40,959 bases of DNA from Elusimicrobiales bacterium (GCA_023701245.1 JAMPXK010000002.1:1-40959); one strand, 5' to 3'; shown: positions 8,353 through 17,348, counted from the stretch's first letter. Notes: generated by a model from the letters alone, not told the origin. Translations and numbers: made by a program.

Positions 8353-8358
8353 AGAGGC

Positions 8359-9639
8359 ATGAACCTGACCAAACTCATGCTAGCGGTTATGTTTTTTGCG
8401 GCGGCGGCGCCCGCCCGCGCCGGCGAGCTGGACCTCCTGCTCGACCGGCTGGTGGAAAAGAACGTGATAGACCCCGGAGAGGCGCAGGAGATCCGCGTCG
8501 GCACGCAGGAAGAAGTCAAGAAAGAGATCTCCCAGCAGCGCCACGCCACGCTGCCCATGTGGGTGCAGACGCTGAAGTTCCGCGGCGACGTGCGCTTGCG
8601 CTACCAGTTCAACGACAACGAGAACAAGGCCTATAACCAGCACCGCGGCCGCTACCGTCTGCGCTTCTTCGTGGACGCCAAGGTCAACGAGAAGGTGTAC
8701 ATGGGCTTCGGTTTCGCCAGCGGTTCCAGCGCCGACCCGCGTTCCACCAACCAGACGTTCACCGATAATAACGGCAAGAAGAACTTGTACATCGATTACG
8801 TGTTCGCAGAATACAACGCCAATGATAACCTGGCTTTCAGCGCCGGGCGCACCAAGAACCCGCTGTGGCTGACCAGCGACATGCTCTGGGACACCGACGT
8901 GAACCTGGAAGGCCTTGGCGCCAGGGTGAACGCGCCTCTGAATTACAACTGGCAACTGTTCGCCAATGCCGGCCTGGTGACGCTCAACGAATCCTCCTCC
9001 GACCCGCAGGACCCTTATCTGCTCTATGCCCAGCCCGGCGTGAGCTGGCGCGACAATGACGGCATCTACGACCTCAAGGCCGGGGCGGCCGTGTACGCGT
9101 TCAACCATGTCAGGCATTCTACCGTGTTGAACCACCGGCCTTCCGCCGCGGACGGCTACCAGCTCTCCAATACGCTGGCCGGTACCAAGTACCTCTATAG
9201 TTACGACGCCTTGAGCCCCGAACTGGAACTGAACGCCAATATCCTGGACCCGCTGCCTGTGCCCGGGTTCAACTATCTGTTCGGTTATAACCTGTCCTAT
9301 GCCGGGCTGTTCGGCAACTACATCAAGTCCATAGATCACGGCAGTAACGGCGAAGGCTGGATAGCCGGGCTGAAACTCGGGCAGCGCAAGGTGGAGGACG
9401 CAGGCCAGTGGCAGCTGCGTTGGAGCCTGCGCCGCCTGGAAAGCGACGCCTGGCTGGACAATTACCCGGACTCCGACTTTTACGGCGGTTCCACCAATGT
9501 GAAAGGCCAGGAAGTGCTGCTTACCCTGGGCCTGCTGCGCGACTTCGCCCTGGACCTGGATTATTACGCCGCCCGCCCCATAAAAGGCAACCTCAAGAAG
9601 GAGCGGCTGTTCCAGGCTGACATCAACCTGAAGTTCTGA
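8359..9639 (+). CDS. Outer-membrane porin, Pho-regulated
   Basis: The 426-residue protein has a signal peptide ending APARA|GEL. It then has a short helical segment (ELDLLLDRLVEKNVIDPGEAQEI) and a long run of alternating aromatic and polar strands (FRGDVRLRYQFND, GRYRLRFFVDAKV, YMGFGFASG), ending in FQADINLKF with a terminal phenylalanine, the hallmark of a beta barrel inserted by the BAM complex. It fits the putative porin family Porin_5. The start is placed at 8359; in-frame codons upstream fall inside the Pho box and -10. The four-repeat Pho promoter and the 26-base gap to pstS make it the likely outer-membrane entry for phosphate or phosphate esters, analogous in role to PhoE or OprP but not recognisably homologous. 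Confidence 0.88.
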   Translation: MNLTKLMLAVMFFAAAAPARAGELDLLLDRLVEKNVIDPGEAQEIRVGTQEEVKKEISQQRHATLPMWVQTLKFRGDVRLRYQFNDNENKAYNQHRGRYRLRFFVDAKVNEKVYMGFGFASGSSADPRSTNQTFTDNNGKKNLYIDYVFAEYNANDNLAFSAGRTKNPLWLTSDMLWDTDVNLEGLGARVNAPLNYNWQLFANAGLVTLNESSSDPQDPYLLYAQPGVSWRDNDGIYDLKAGAAVYAFNHVRHSTVLNHRPSAADGYQLSNTLAGTKYLYSYDALSPELELNANILDPLPVPGFNYLFGYNLSYAGLFGNYIKSIDHGSNGEGWIAGLKLGQRKVEDAGQWQLRWSLRRLESDAWLDNYPDSDFYGGSTNVKGQEVLLTLGLLRDFALDLDYYAARPIKGNLKKERLFQADINLKF

Positions 9640-9665
9640 CCGAGAAGAAACATAGGAGAATTAAA

Positions 9666-10466
9666 ATGAAAAAACTGATACTTACCGTAATGGCCCTGGG
9701 CCTCGCAGTCCCTCTCTCAGCCGGGAAAGTGGTGCTGGAAGGCTCCACTACCGTGCTGCCCATAGCCCAGAAGGCCGCCGAGGTCTTCATGAAGAACAAT
9801 CCCGACGCGGACCTGTCCGTGCGCGGCGGCGGCTCCGGGGTGGGCATAGCCTCCATCATAGACGGCACCTGCGACATCGCCAATGCCTCGCGCGCCATAA
9901 AGCCCGCGGAGCTGGAGAAAGCCTCCAAAAAAGGCCGTGACCTGAAGGCCCATGTGATAGCCATGGACGGCATCTCGCATATAGTGCACCCGTCCAACTC
10001 CGTGACCGGCCTCACCCGCGAGCAGATAAAGCAGATCTACACCTCCCGCGTTAAGAACTGGAAGGAGATAGGCGGGCCCGACCTGAAGATAGTGGTGATC
10101 TCCCGCGACAGCGCCAGCGGCACTTTCGAAGCTTTCAGCGAGATGGTGCTCAATAAGAAAAAAGTGCGCCCCGACGCCATCATGCAAGCTTCCAACCAGG
10201 GCATAGCCAGCATCGTGGCGCGCACGCCTGGCGCCATAGGCTACGTGGGCCTGGGCTACGTCACCGACTCCGTCAAGGCGATCTCCGTGGACGGCGTGAT
10301 GCCCGACAAGAACTCCGTGCTGCGCAATAAATATCTCATCAGCCGCCCGCTGTTCATGTACACGGTCGGAGCCCCGCAGGGCACCATAAAGAAGTTCATA
10401 GACTTCCTCAAGAGCCCCGAGGGACAGAAGATAGTTTCCGAAGAAGGTTTCGTCGGGCTGAAATAA
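9666..10466 (+). CDS. pstS: Phosphate-binding periplasmic protein PstS
   Basis: The 266-residue protein carries a signal peptide (cleavage near PLSA|GK) and the PstS phosphate-contact motifs: EGSTTVLPIAQK, SVRGGGSGVGI, ANASRAI, and SRDSASGTFEAF. It delivers phosphate to PstCA. It is shorter than the E. coli protein and resembles the compact PstS form found in many bacteria. A GGAG site precedes the ATG. The gene follows the porin by 26 bases and shares its Pho promoter. A hairpin terminator at 10491-10518 separates it from pstC, which has its own Pho promoter. That arrangement would allow the binding protein to be made in excess over the membrane parts. Confidence 0.95.
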   Translation: MKKLILTVMALGLAVPLSAGKVVLEGSTTVLPIAQKAAEVFMKNNPDADLSVRGGGSGVGIASIIDGTCDIANASRAIKPAELEKASKKGRDLKAHVIAMDGISHIVHPSNSVTGLTREQIKQIYTSRVKNWKEIGGPDLKIVVISRDSASGTFEAFSEMVLNKKKVRPDAIMQASNQGIASIVARTPGAIGYVGLGYVTDSVKAISVDGVMPDKNSVLRNKYLISRPLFMYTVGAPQGTIKKFIDFLKSPEGQKIVSEEGFVGLK

Positions 10467-10490
10467 GGCGCCGCTGCGCCGCGACGGAGG

Positions 10491-10518
10491 AGCCGGCCGC
10501 GGGCCGGCTTCTTCTTTT
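10491..10518 (+). terminator. Rho-independent terminator after pstS
   Basis: An 8-base stem (10491-10498 with 10502-10509), a three-base loop GCG and TCTTCTTTT follow. The T-tract runs into the first Pho hexamer of pstC at 10515. Confidence 0.8.
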
Positions 10519-10569
10519 ACCCGGACTTTACACGCTCTTCACGGGGGTTTGACAGGCCTTTCCTAAACT
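10515..10569 (+). promoter_or_regulatory. Pho-box-like promoter of pstCAB-phoU
   Basis: TTTTAC (10515), CTTTAC (10526), CTTCAC (10537) and TTTGAC (10548) are spaced exactly 11 bases apart. The -10 box TAAACT (10564-10569) follows after 10 bases. The transcript should start near 10576, 20 bases before the pstC ATG. Confidence 0.85.
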
Positions 10570-10595
10570 ATAGGTGCGAAAACAGAGAGAATAAA

Positions 10596-11480
10596 ATGAA
10601 CCGCAGAAAAGAGAAACTGATAAAGTGGCTGTTCACGGTGACGGCTTTCGCCTCGCTGGCTTTCCTCGTCGGTATTGTGCTGGTGCTGTTCAAGGAAGCC
10701 CTGCCGATCTTCAAGACCGTCAGCCCCAAGGCCTTCCTGCTGGGGCAAAGCTGGTACCCGACCGCCGAACCGCCGGAGTTCGGCATACTGCCGCTTATTC
10801 TGGCCTCGCTGTGGGTGACCGCCGGGGCGCTGGTGATCTGCGTGCCGCTCGGTGTGGGCAGCGCCCTCTACCTGCATGAACTGGCCGGCAATAAGCAGCG
10901 CGCGGTGCTCAAACCGGTCATAGAGATCCTGGCCTCCGTGCCTTCCATCGTTTACGGTTTCTTCGGCATGGTGGTGCTGGCGCCTTTCCTGCAGGAAGCG
11001 TTCGACCTGCCTATCGGGCTTACCGCTTTTACCACCAGCGTGATCCTGGGGGTAATGGCTACGCCTACCGTAGCGAGCATAGCGGAGGACGCGCTGAGCT
11101 ATGTGCCGCGCTCTTTCCGTGAAGCTTCTTTCGCAGTGGGCGCGGACCGCTGGCAGACCCTGACCAAAGTTATCATACCGGCGGCCGGTTCCGGCATCTC
11201 CACCGCTGTCATACTCGGCATGAGCCGGGCCATAGGCGAGACCATGACCGTGCTGATGGTTGCCGGCGGGTCGGCCATCATCCCCGAGTCCATCTTCGAC
11301 CCGGTGCGGCCCATGACCGCGGCCATAGCCGCCGAGATGGGCGAGGCCCCGGTGGGCAGCGACCATTACCACGCCCTGTTCGCCATCGCCCTGATACTTT
11401 TCCTTATAACTTTCGCTTTCAACATAGCCGCCGAACTTATCAGCCGGCGCTACCGGCTTAAACTGGGGCTTTCAAGATGA
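10596..11480 (+). CDS. pstC: Phosphate ABC transporter permease PstC
   Basis: The 294-residue inner-membrane protein has about six transmembrane segments, beginning at WLFTVTAFASLAFLVGIVLV. It carries the EAA-type loop that contacts the ATPase (SFREASFAVGADRWQTLTKVIIPAAGSGI). The segment ASVPSIVYGFFGM is typical of PstC/PstA permeases. Together with PstA it forms the channel for phosphate import. It is first in a tight operon behind a four-repeat Pho promoter. The last 4 bases overlap pstA (ATGA), indicating translational coupling. Confidence 0.95.
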   Translation: MNRRKEKLIKWLFTVTAFASLAFLVGIVLVLFKEALPIFKTVSPKAFLLGQSWYPTAEPPEFGILPLILASLWVTAGALVICVPLGVGSALYLHELAGNKQRAVLKPVIEILASVPSIVYGFFGMVVLAPFLQEAFDLPIGLTAFTTSVILGVMATPTVASIAEDALSYVPRSFREASFAVGADRWQTLTKVIIPAAGSGISTAVILGMSRAIGETMTVLMVAGGSAIIPESIFDPVRPMTAAIAAEMGEAPVGSDHYHALFAIALILFLITFAFNIAAELISRRYRLKLGLSR

Positions 11481-12346
11481 GCGCGGCCGGAAAAAATAAC
11501 CGGGGCATATTGCAGAAGGCGGGTTTCGCTTTCCTTGCGGCCTGCATGGGCGCCAACATACTTTTCCTCGGGGCCATACTCTTCTTTATAGCGGCCAAGG
11601 GCCTGGGGACCATAAACTGGGCCTTCCTGACCCAGGTGCCGCGCGATTCCATGACCGCCGGCGGCGTCGCCCCGGCTATACTCGGGACTTTTTACCTTAC
11701 CCTTGGCGCAATTCTCTTTTCGCTGCCGCTGGGGGTGGCCTGCGCGGTGTACCTCACGGAGTATTCACCCAGGGGCTGGATAGTGAACGTGCTGCGCATC
11801 AGCATCAACAACCTCGCCGGCGTGCCGTCGGTGGTTTTCGGCCTGTTCGGCCTGACCGTTTTTGTTAAATATATGGGTTTCGGAGTTTCTATCCTGTCTG
11901 GTTCGCTGACGCTGGGGATACTGGCCCTGCCCGTTATCATTTCCGCCGCGCAGGAGGCCCTGGTGGCGGTGCCGCAGTCCATAAGGGAGGCCTCGCTGGC
12001 CCTGGGCGCCACGCAATGGGAGACCATCCGCAAAGTGGTGCTGCCGGCGGCCCTGCCCGGCATCCTTACGGGAGTGATATTGAGCGTGGGCCGGGTGGCC
12101 GGCGAGACCGCCCCGATACTCTTCACGGCCGCGGCATTTTACGTGAGAGGATATCCCGATTCCATTTTCTCGGAAGTGATGGCGCTGCCCTACCATATCT
12201 ACGCGCTGATGACCGAAGGCACGCACCCGGAGGCGCAGACGCGCATAGCGTACGCTTCCAGCCTGCTGCTGCTGGGGCTGGTGCTGTCGGTGTCCATGCT
12301 GGCCATCTATATACGGCAGCGGCAAAGGAAAGCATACCATGCATGA
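11477..12346 (+). CDS. pstA: Phosphate ABC transporter permease PstA
   Basis: The 289-residue inner-membrane protein is the second channel subunit. It has a first transmembrane helix near residues 16-40, the conserved [16 protein letters not shown] motif and the EAA loop [29 protein letters not shown], followed by [11 protein letters not shown]. It starts inside the pstC stop codon overlap and its own end overlaps pstB by 8 bases. Length and motif order match PstA. Function with PstC, PstB and PstS is high-affinity phosphate uptake under starvation. Confidence 0.95.
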   Translation: MSAAGKNNRGILQKAGFAFLAACMGANILFLGAILFFIAAKGLGTINWAFLTQVPRDSMTAGGVAPAILGTFYLTLGAILFSLPLGVACAVYLTEYSPRGWIVNVLRISINNLAGVPSVVFGLFGLTVFVKYMGFGVSILSGSLTLGILALPVIISAAQEALVAVPQSIREASLALGATQWETIRKVVLPAALPGILTGVILSVGRVAGETAPILFTAAAFYVRGYPDSIFSEVMALPYHIYALMTEGTHPEAQTRIAYASSLLLLGLVLSVSMLAIYIRQRQRKAYHA

Positions 12347-13214
12347 CGTGAACATAGACCACGAGAAGCAGATGGGGATGGAGGGTTTTCACCCCTCGCT
12401 GGTTAGAGGCCCCGTTGGGATAAACCTCAATTCCCTGGGCGAGGCCGATCTGTTCGGCTCCGAGCCCAAGGTGACCGCCCGCGGCGTAAATTTTTATTAC
12501 GGTTCAAAACGCGCGCTTAACAACATCAACATCTCCTTTGCGGCCCGCCGGGTCACCGCTATCATAGGCCCTTCCGGCTGCGGCAAATCCACTTTCATCC
12601 GGCTGCTCAACCGCATGCACGAACTGGTGCCCGGCACGCGCCTGGAGGGGGAGATCCTGCTCGACGGGCTGGATATCTTCTCGCCAGCCTGCGACGCGGC
12701 GGAGCTGCGCAAAAGGGTGGGCATGGTGTTCCAGAAGCCCAACCCCTTCCCTAAAACGGTGTTCGAGAACATCGCCTACGGCCTGGAGGTAAACGGCGAA
12801 ACTGATAGACGCCGCATAGAGGAGCGCGTAGTGGATTCCCTGAAGAAAGCCGCGCTCTGGGGCGAAGTGAAGGACCGCCTCAAGGACAGCGCCCTGGGGC
12901 TCTCCGGCGGCCAGCAGCAGCGCCTGTGCATAGCGCGGGCTTTGGCCGTCTCCCCGGAGGTCATACTTTTCGACGAGCCCTGCGCCAGCCTCGACCCCAT
13001 TTCCACCGGGAAGATAGAGGAACTGATACTGGAACTGAAGAAGGAGTATACTATCGTCATCGTGACGCACAATATGCAGCAGGCGGCGCGCGTGTCCGAC
13101 AGGACCGCGTTCTTCCTGATGGGCGACCTGATAGAGGAAGGCCGCACCGACCAGATCTTCAAAGCGCCGCGCGACCGGCGCACCGAGGATTATATAACCG
13201 GGAGGTTCGGATGA
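12339..13214 (+). CDS. pstB: Phosphate ABC transporter ATPase PstB
   Basis: The 291-residue cytoplasmic ATPase powers PstCA. It has the Walker A motif GPSGCGKS (G77-S84), the Q-loop VFQKPNPFP typical of PstB, the signature [15 protein letters not shown], Walker B VILFDEP, D-loop SLDP and the switch histidine in IVTHNM. It is about 34 residues longer than E. coli PstB because of an N-terminal extension ([16 protein letters not shown] onward). An AAAGGA site lies 8 bases before the chosen ATG, supporting the long form, although an internal ATG at 12372 would shorten it. It overlaps pstA by 8 bases and phoU by 4. Confidence 0.96.
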   Translation: MHDVNIDHEKQMGMEGFHPSLVRGPVGINLNSLGEADLFGSEPKVTARGVNFYYGSKRALNNINISFAARRVTAIIGPSGCGKSTFIRLLNRMHELVPGTRLEGEILLDGLDIFSPACDAAELRKRVGMVFQKPNPFPKTVFENIAYGLEVNGETDRRRIEERVVDSLKKAALWGEVKDRLKDSALGLSGGQQQRLCIARALAVSPEVILFDEPCASLDPISTGKIEELILELKKEYTIVIVTHNMQQAARVSDRTAFFLMGDLIEEGRTDQIFKAPRDRRTEDYITGRFG

Positions 13215-13882
13215 TGCAAAGACATTTCGACGAAGAACTTAACCAGCTTAAAGGCCAGCTGGCGCGGCTGGCGGCCATGGCCCAGGAGGCCATCACCGTG
13301 GCGGTGGAAGCGCTGAAGAACCGCGACGCCGCGGCGGCCCAGCGCGTGATAGATTCCGACGTGGGCATGGACAGCCTGGAACTGGTCATAGACGACAAGT
13401 GCCTGGACCTGATAGCGCTGCACCAGCCCATGGCCGGGGACCTGCGCTTCATCACCACCGCCATAAAGCTCAACGCGGAACTGGAGCGCATAGGCGACCT
13501 GGCCGTGGACGTGGCCCAGCGCGCCCTGGACCTGGCCGCCAAACCGGAACTGAAGCCGCTGGTGGATATCCCGCGCCTGGCCGAGACCGCCAAGCGCATG
13601 ACGGGCGACGCCATAAAGGCTTTCCTGGACGGGGATACGGCGCTGGCCAAGAAAGTGATACTTTCCGATTCCGAAGCGGACGAACTGAAGCGCGCCGTGG
13701 AGAAGGAACTCGTCCACGACTACATGATGAAGGACGGTTCCACCGCGGACCGCGCCGTGCCGCTGCTGCTGGCGGCCAGGCACCTGGAAAGGGTCTGCGA
13801 CCACGCCGTCAGCATGGCCGAGGATATTATTTACATGGTCTCGGCCATCGTCGTGCGCCATCACCCGGAAGAGCTGAAATAA
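13211..13882 (+). CDS. phoU: Phosphate signalling protein PhoU
   Basis: The 223-residue all-helical protein contains the two PhoU three-helix repeats, each with its metal-binding E/DxxxD stretch: [16 protein letters not shown] and [17 protein letters not shown]. PhoU links the Pst transporter to the PhoR kinase and keeps the Pho response off when phosphate is plentiful. The start is at ATG 13211, overlapping the pstB stop; the next codon is also ATG and lies at a better distance from the GGGAGG site at 13200-13205. It is last in the pstCAB-phoU operon. Seven of its 13 isoleucine codons are ATA, unusual for GC-rich DNA. Confidence 0.95.
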   Translation: MMQRHFDEELNQLKGQLARLAAMAQEAITVAVEALKNRDAAAAQRVIDSDVGMDSLELVIDDKCLDLIALHQPMAGDLRFITTAIKLNAELERIGDLAVDVAQRALDLAAKPELKPLVDIPRLAETAKRMTGDAIKAFLDGDTALAKKVILSDSEADELKRAVEKELVHDYMMKDGSTADRAVPLLLAARHLERVCDHAVSMAEDIIYMVSAIVVRHHPEELK

Positions 13883-13897
13883 CGGCGGCGCCGGCCG

Positions 13898-13952
13898 CTT
13901 TACACGTATTTTACACGGGCTTTAAACGGCCTTGACCCCCTTTTTCTAAACT
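13898..13952 (+). promoter_or_regulatory. Pho-box-like promoter of DUF47-pit-mgsA
   Basis: CTTTAC (13898), TTTTAC (13909), CTTTAA (13920) and CTTGAC (13931) keep the 11-base period. The -10 box TAAACT (13947-13952) follows after 10 bases. This puts the PiT transporter and probably methylglyoxal synthase under phosphate control. Confidence 0.85.
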
Positions 13953-13982
13953 ATCCCCAAGACAGCATAAAGGAGCGACACT

Positions 13983-14609
13983 ATGGGTATAGGTTTCATG
14001 CCGAAAGAAGAGAAGTTCTTTGATTTCCTGACGCAGCAGGCCGAGAACCTGATGAAGGCGGCCGAATTCTTCAAGGGCGCCATCAAGGACGGCCGGCTGG
14101 ACGAAGAGGAAGTGAAAAAGATCCGCGACCTGGAGCACGAGGGGGACACCCTGGCCCATGAGATCACGGACATGCTCAACCGCACCTTCATCACCCCGAT
14201 AGACCGCGAGGACATTTACGCCCTGGCCAATCAACTCGACGACGTGCTGGACATGCTCAACGCCATGGCCGGCCGCATGAAGCTTTACAAACTGAACCCC
14301 AGCGACGCGCATTTCGCGCAGTTCATAGACCTTATAGACCAGGCCGCCGCGGCCCTGGCCAGCGCGGTGCGTCACATGCCCGACACCAAGCGGCAGCGCC
14401 GTGTGCTGGACTACTGCATAGAGATCAACCGCCTGGAGAACCTGGGCGACGCCGTACGCGAAAAGGCCATCAGCCATCTTTTCGAGACCGAGAAGGATGC
14501 CCTGAACGTGATAAAGTGGAAGGAGATCTACGAAGTGGCCGAAGGCACGCTGGATAAATGCGAACACGTGGCCAAGGTCATCGAGTCCATCCTGGTGAAG
14601 CATGGATAG
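13983..14609 (+). CDS. DUF47 PhoU-like accessory protein of PiT transporter
   Basis: The 208-residue helical protein belongs to the DUF47/PhoU-like family (TIGR00153 type). Motifs include LEHEGDTLAHEITDML, NRTFITPIDREDIYALANQLDDVLD and CIEINRLENLGDAVREKAI, giving two sets of acidic metal-binding residues as in PhoU. Such genes typically sit directly before pit and are thought to modulate the transporter. An AAGGAG site precedes the ATG, and the gene overlaps pit by 8 bases. The Pho-type promoter upstream suggests that the pair is induced by phosphate limitation, although low-affinity PiT systems are often constitutive. Confidence 0.92.
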   Translation: MGIGFMPKEEKFFDFLTQQAENLMKAAEFFKGAIKDGRLDEEEVKKIRDLEHEGDTLAHEITDMLNRTFITPIDREDIYALANQLDDVLDMLNAMAGRMKLYKLNPSDAHFAQFIDLIDQAAAALASAVRHMPDTKRQRRVLDYCIEINRLENLGDAVREKAISHLFETEKDALNVIKWKEIYEVAEGTLDKCEHVAKVIESILVKHG

Positions 14610-15597
14610 CACGCTCATAGCCATAATCTTCCTGGTGGCGCTGGCGCTGTTCTTCGACTTCCTGAACGGCTTCCACGACGCTGCCAATTCCATAGCCACC
14701 ATAGTGGCCACCCGCGTGCTTTCCCCCAGGTACGCGGTCATGTGGGCGGCCTTCTTCAACTTCATCGCCTTCGCCGTCTTCGGCCTGGGCGTGGCCAAGA
14801 TGCTCGGCAAGGGCATCGTGGAATTGTCGCAGGTGGACGCCTACGTGATCTTCGGCACGCTGGTAGGCGCCAGCGCCTGGAACATCATCACCTGGTACTT
14901 CGGCATCCCGTCCTCTTCCTCGCACGCGCTGGTAGGCGGCCTCATAGGCGCCGCGCTGGTAAAAACAGGCCCGGAGGCGCTGGTGATGAGCGGCATCCTC
15001 AAGACCGTGGCGGCCATCTTCATCTCGCCGATCGTCGGCCTGCTGCTGGCCATGATCCTGGGTGTGATAGTTTACAACCTGGTGTCCAAGCAGACGCCGT
15101 CCAAGGTGGACCACTGGTTCCGCAAAGGGCAGCTGCTCAGCGCCGCGGCCTACAGCCTGGGCCACGGCGGCAACGACGCGCAGAAGACCATGGGCATCAT
15201 CGCCGGCCTGCTCTACAGCGCCGGCTACATGCAGACCTTCGACATCCCGCTGTGGATAGTGCTGTCGGCGCACGGGGCCATAGCCCTGGGCACCATGAGC
15301 GGCGGCTGGCGCATAGTAAAGACCATGGGTAACAAACTCAGCAAACTGCGGCCCGTAGACGGCTTCTGCGCCGAGGGCGCGGCCTCTGTGGTGCTGTTCG
15401 GCGCCTCGGCCCTGGGCGTGCCGATAAGCACCACGCATACCATAACGGGCGCCATCATAGGAGTGGGCACGCTCAAGAACATCAAGGCCGTTAAGTGGGG
15501 CGTGGCCGGCAATATCGTCTGGGCCTGGATAATCACCATCCCCGCCGCCGCGGCCATCTCCGCCGCGTTCTATTGGATCGGAGTAAGGGTTTTCTGA
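14602..15597 (+). CDS. pit: Inorganic phosphate transporter, PiT family
   Basis: The 331-residue inner-membrane protein has about ten hydrophobic segments and both PiT signature repeats: [20 protein letters not shown] near the N terminus and [20 protein letters not shown] in the second half. PiT carriers import phosphate, usually as a metal complex with protons or sodium. The length matches the short bacterial form. It overlaps the DUF47 gene by 8 bases and is followed after 7 bases by mgsA, so the three genes form one operon. With Pst in the same island, the cell has both high-affinity and secondary phosphate import. Confidence 0.94.
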   Translation: MDSTLIAIIFLVALALFFDFLNGFHDAANSIATIVATRVLSPRYAVMWAAFFNFIAFAVFGLGVAKMLGKGIVELSQVDAYVIFGTLVGASAWNIITWYFGIPSSSSHALVGGLIGAALVKTGPEALVMSGILKTVAAIFISPIVGLLLAMILGVIVYNLVSKQTPSKVDHWFRKGQLLSAAAYSLGHGGNDAQKTMGIIAGLLYSAGYMQTFDIPLWIVLSAHGAIALGTMSGGWRIVKTMGNKLSKLRPVDGFCAEGAASVVLFGASALGVPISTTHTITGAIIGVGTLKNIKAVKWGVAGNIVWAWIITIPAAAAISAAFYWIGVRVF

Positions 15598-15604
15598 GGA
15601 AAAG

Positions 15605-16069
15605 ATGAACCCTGTGAAAAAAGAAATCAAGCCCCTGCTGCCGCGGCGCATCGCCCTGGTGGCGCATGACAACAAGAAGGCGGACATGCTGGACTGGGTT
15701 CGTTACAACAAGGGTACCCTGGGCAAGCATCTGCTTTACGCCACCGGCACCACCGGCAAGATGATAGAGGATGAGACGGGGATACATGTGAACCGTCTCC
15801 ACAGCGGCCCGCTCGGCGGGGACCTCCAGATAGGCGCCAAGATCTCCGAGGGGGATATAGACGTGCTGGTGTTCTTCTGGGACCCGCTTGAGCCGCAGCC
15901 GCATGACCCGGATGTGAAGGCCCTGCTGCGCATAGCCGTGGTCTGGAACATTCCGGTCGCCTGCAATCTCAGCTCCGCGGATTATCTCATCTCCTCACCG
16001 CTGATAGGTTCCAATTATGAACGCGCCCTCCCCGACTATGAGGGCTACCTTCGCCGTCCTCGTCCCTGA
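15605..16069 (+). CDS. mgsA: Methylglyoxal synthase
   Basis: The 154-residue cytoplasmic enzyme converts dihydroxyacetone phosphate to methylglyoxal and free phosphate. Catalytic elements are all visible: VAHDNKK (H21), [18 protein letters not shown] (D73), [20 protein letters not shown] (D93, H100, D103) and [20 protein letters not shown]. The final 20 residues are less conserved. It starts 7 bases after the PiT stop and so belongs to the Pho-controlled operon. E. coli MgsA is known to be inhibited by phosphate, and the reaction liberates phosphate from sugar phosphates. Placement behind a phosphate importer therefore makes physiological sense as a starvation bypass. Confidence 0.95.
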   Translation: MNPVKKEIKPLLPRRIALVAHDNKKADMLDWVRYNKGTLGKHLLYATGTTGKMIEDETGIHVNRLHSGPLGGDLQIGAKISEGDIDVLVFFWDPLEPQPHDPDVKALLRIAVVWNIPVACNLSSADYLISSPLIGSNYERALPDYEGYLRRPRP

Positions 16070-16085
16070 AAAAAGGGGGGCGCCG

Positions 16086-17348
16086 TTAGTGGGTATCGGG
16101 GGCGGGTTTTGCCGAGTTAAACTGGATCTTGTTCATCCGGGCCGGGGCCTGGAGTTTTTTCCTGCGCGCGGAGTCTGGCCCCGCGCTTTTTTCCTGTATA
16201 AGGCCGGATATCTTCCCGCCCTGCCGTTCGTTGAAAAGGCGAGTAGCGGCCGCCGCCGCGCTTTTTCCCGGTTCCGTCTGCGCCTGGCCGCTTTTGACGG
16301 CGGGCCGTTCAGGCGAAAGCGGCAGCGTCCGTTCGCCGCCGCCCAGCACGGCCAGTACAGGCCAGATCATGGCCACTATCAGGCCAAAAGCCAGCACGGC
16401 CAGGCCGGCCAGGGTGGAAATATTGAAAGCCGTAACCAGCAGTTTCAGCCGGTGCAGGTGCAGGTCGTAGTGGACTTTGCCCCGGCATAGCAGCGTGTCG
16501 TCCAGGCGGCCCGCTTTTTCCGCCACTTCCAGGCTGTGCCTGTCCTCTTGCGGCACCAGGGCGGCCAGGCTCTCGGTAAAGCCGCGGCCCGCGGCCGCCA
16601 GTTCCTCAGCCTTGAAAAACCTCCTCCGGCTTATAAAATCGTCCTGCGAGAACTGCTGCAGTATGGACAGCATGGACCCCAGCGGCAGCCCGGCCTTGAA
16701 CAGCAAACCCATGATGGTATATTGGTAGTACAGCCGCGCCTCCTGCGTGGAGAACCGGAACAGCGGCAGGAAGTGGCCGGCTAGCGAGCCGGCCTTGCGC
16801 CCCAGGGCGGAGCGCACGAAGGCGCGCAGCAGCAGGATGGCGGCCAGGGCCGTCAGCAGCGCCGGCGGCCAGTTGGCGTAAAGCGCCGCGGCCCAACTGG
16901 TTATCAGCAGGGCCTGCGGCGGCAGCGGGACGCCGGCCGAGGCCAGCGGCTCCAGCAGCATAGGCATGACCTTCAGCGCCGTCAGCAGCAGCAGGGCCGC
17001 GGCCGCCAGGGCGGCGAAGGCCGGGTAGACCAGCAGGCGTTCTATGCGGCGCCGGAACTCTATCCTGGTCTGCAGGCAATCGGCGTAGAGTTCCAGAAAT
17101 TCGTCGGTCTTGCCGCTTTCCTCTCCGGCGCGCAGCAGCGCCAGGAAAACCTTGGGGAAGACGCCCTGCGCGGCAAAAGCTTCGTGCAGGGTGGAACCCG
17201 CGGCGGCCAGGGCGCCGGCCCGGCCTATATGGCGGCCGTGCCTGCCCGTCTTGGCCAGCGTGGCGAAAGCGTCGCTGAGCGCCAGGCCGCTCTTCAGCGC
17301 GGCCGTGAGTGCCCTGCAAAAACCAAGCAGGCGTTCATCCTGGATCAT
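16086..17348 (-). CDS. Type II secretion F / PilC-like membrane protein (orphan)
   Basis: The 420-residue protein shows two T2SSF domains, residues about 1-120 and 190-310. The first contains LRAGEESGKTDEFLELYAD, and the second contains SLEVAEKAGRLDDTL. Hydrophobic segments follow at YPAFAALAAAALLLLTAL, PPALLTALAAILLLRAF and LAVLAFGLIVAMIWPVLAVL. GspF/PilC proteins are the inner-membrane platform of type II secretion and type IV pili. No ATPase, pilin or other partner is next to it, so it must work with genes elsewhere or be a remnant. The last 90 residues form a low-complexity, basic tail not usual for the family. An AAGGA site precedes the ATG. It is convergent with mgsA, with 16 bases between stops. 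Confidence 0.85.
   Translation of the reverse strand: MIQDERLLGFCRALTAALKSGLALSDAFATLAKTGRHGRHIGRAGALAAAGSTLHEAFAAQGVFPKVFLALLRAGEESGKTDEFLELYADCLQTRIEFRRRIERLLVYPAFAALAAAALLLLTALKVMPMLLEPLASAGVPLPPQALLITSWAAALYANWPPALLTALAAILLLRAFVRSALGRKAGSLAGHFLPLFRFSTQEARLYYQYTIMGLLFKAGLPLGSMLSILQQFSQDDFISRRRFFKAEELAAAGRGFTESLAALVPQEDRHSLEVAEKAGRLDDTLLCRGKVHYDLHLHRLKLLVTAFNISTLAGLAVLAFGLIVAMIWPVLAVLGGGERTLPLSPERPAVKSGQAQTEPGKSAAAAATRLFNERQGGKISGLIQEKSAGPDSARRKKLQAPARMNKIQFNSAKPAPDTH

Noticed and set aside
8332-8358. Upstream TTG start for the porin
   Set aside because: This TTG is part of the fourth Pho hexamer and the extension runs through the -10 box; the signal peptide begins at 8359.
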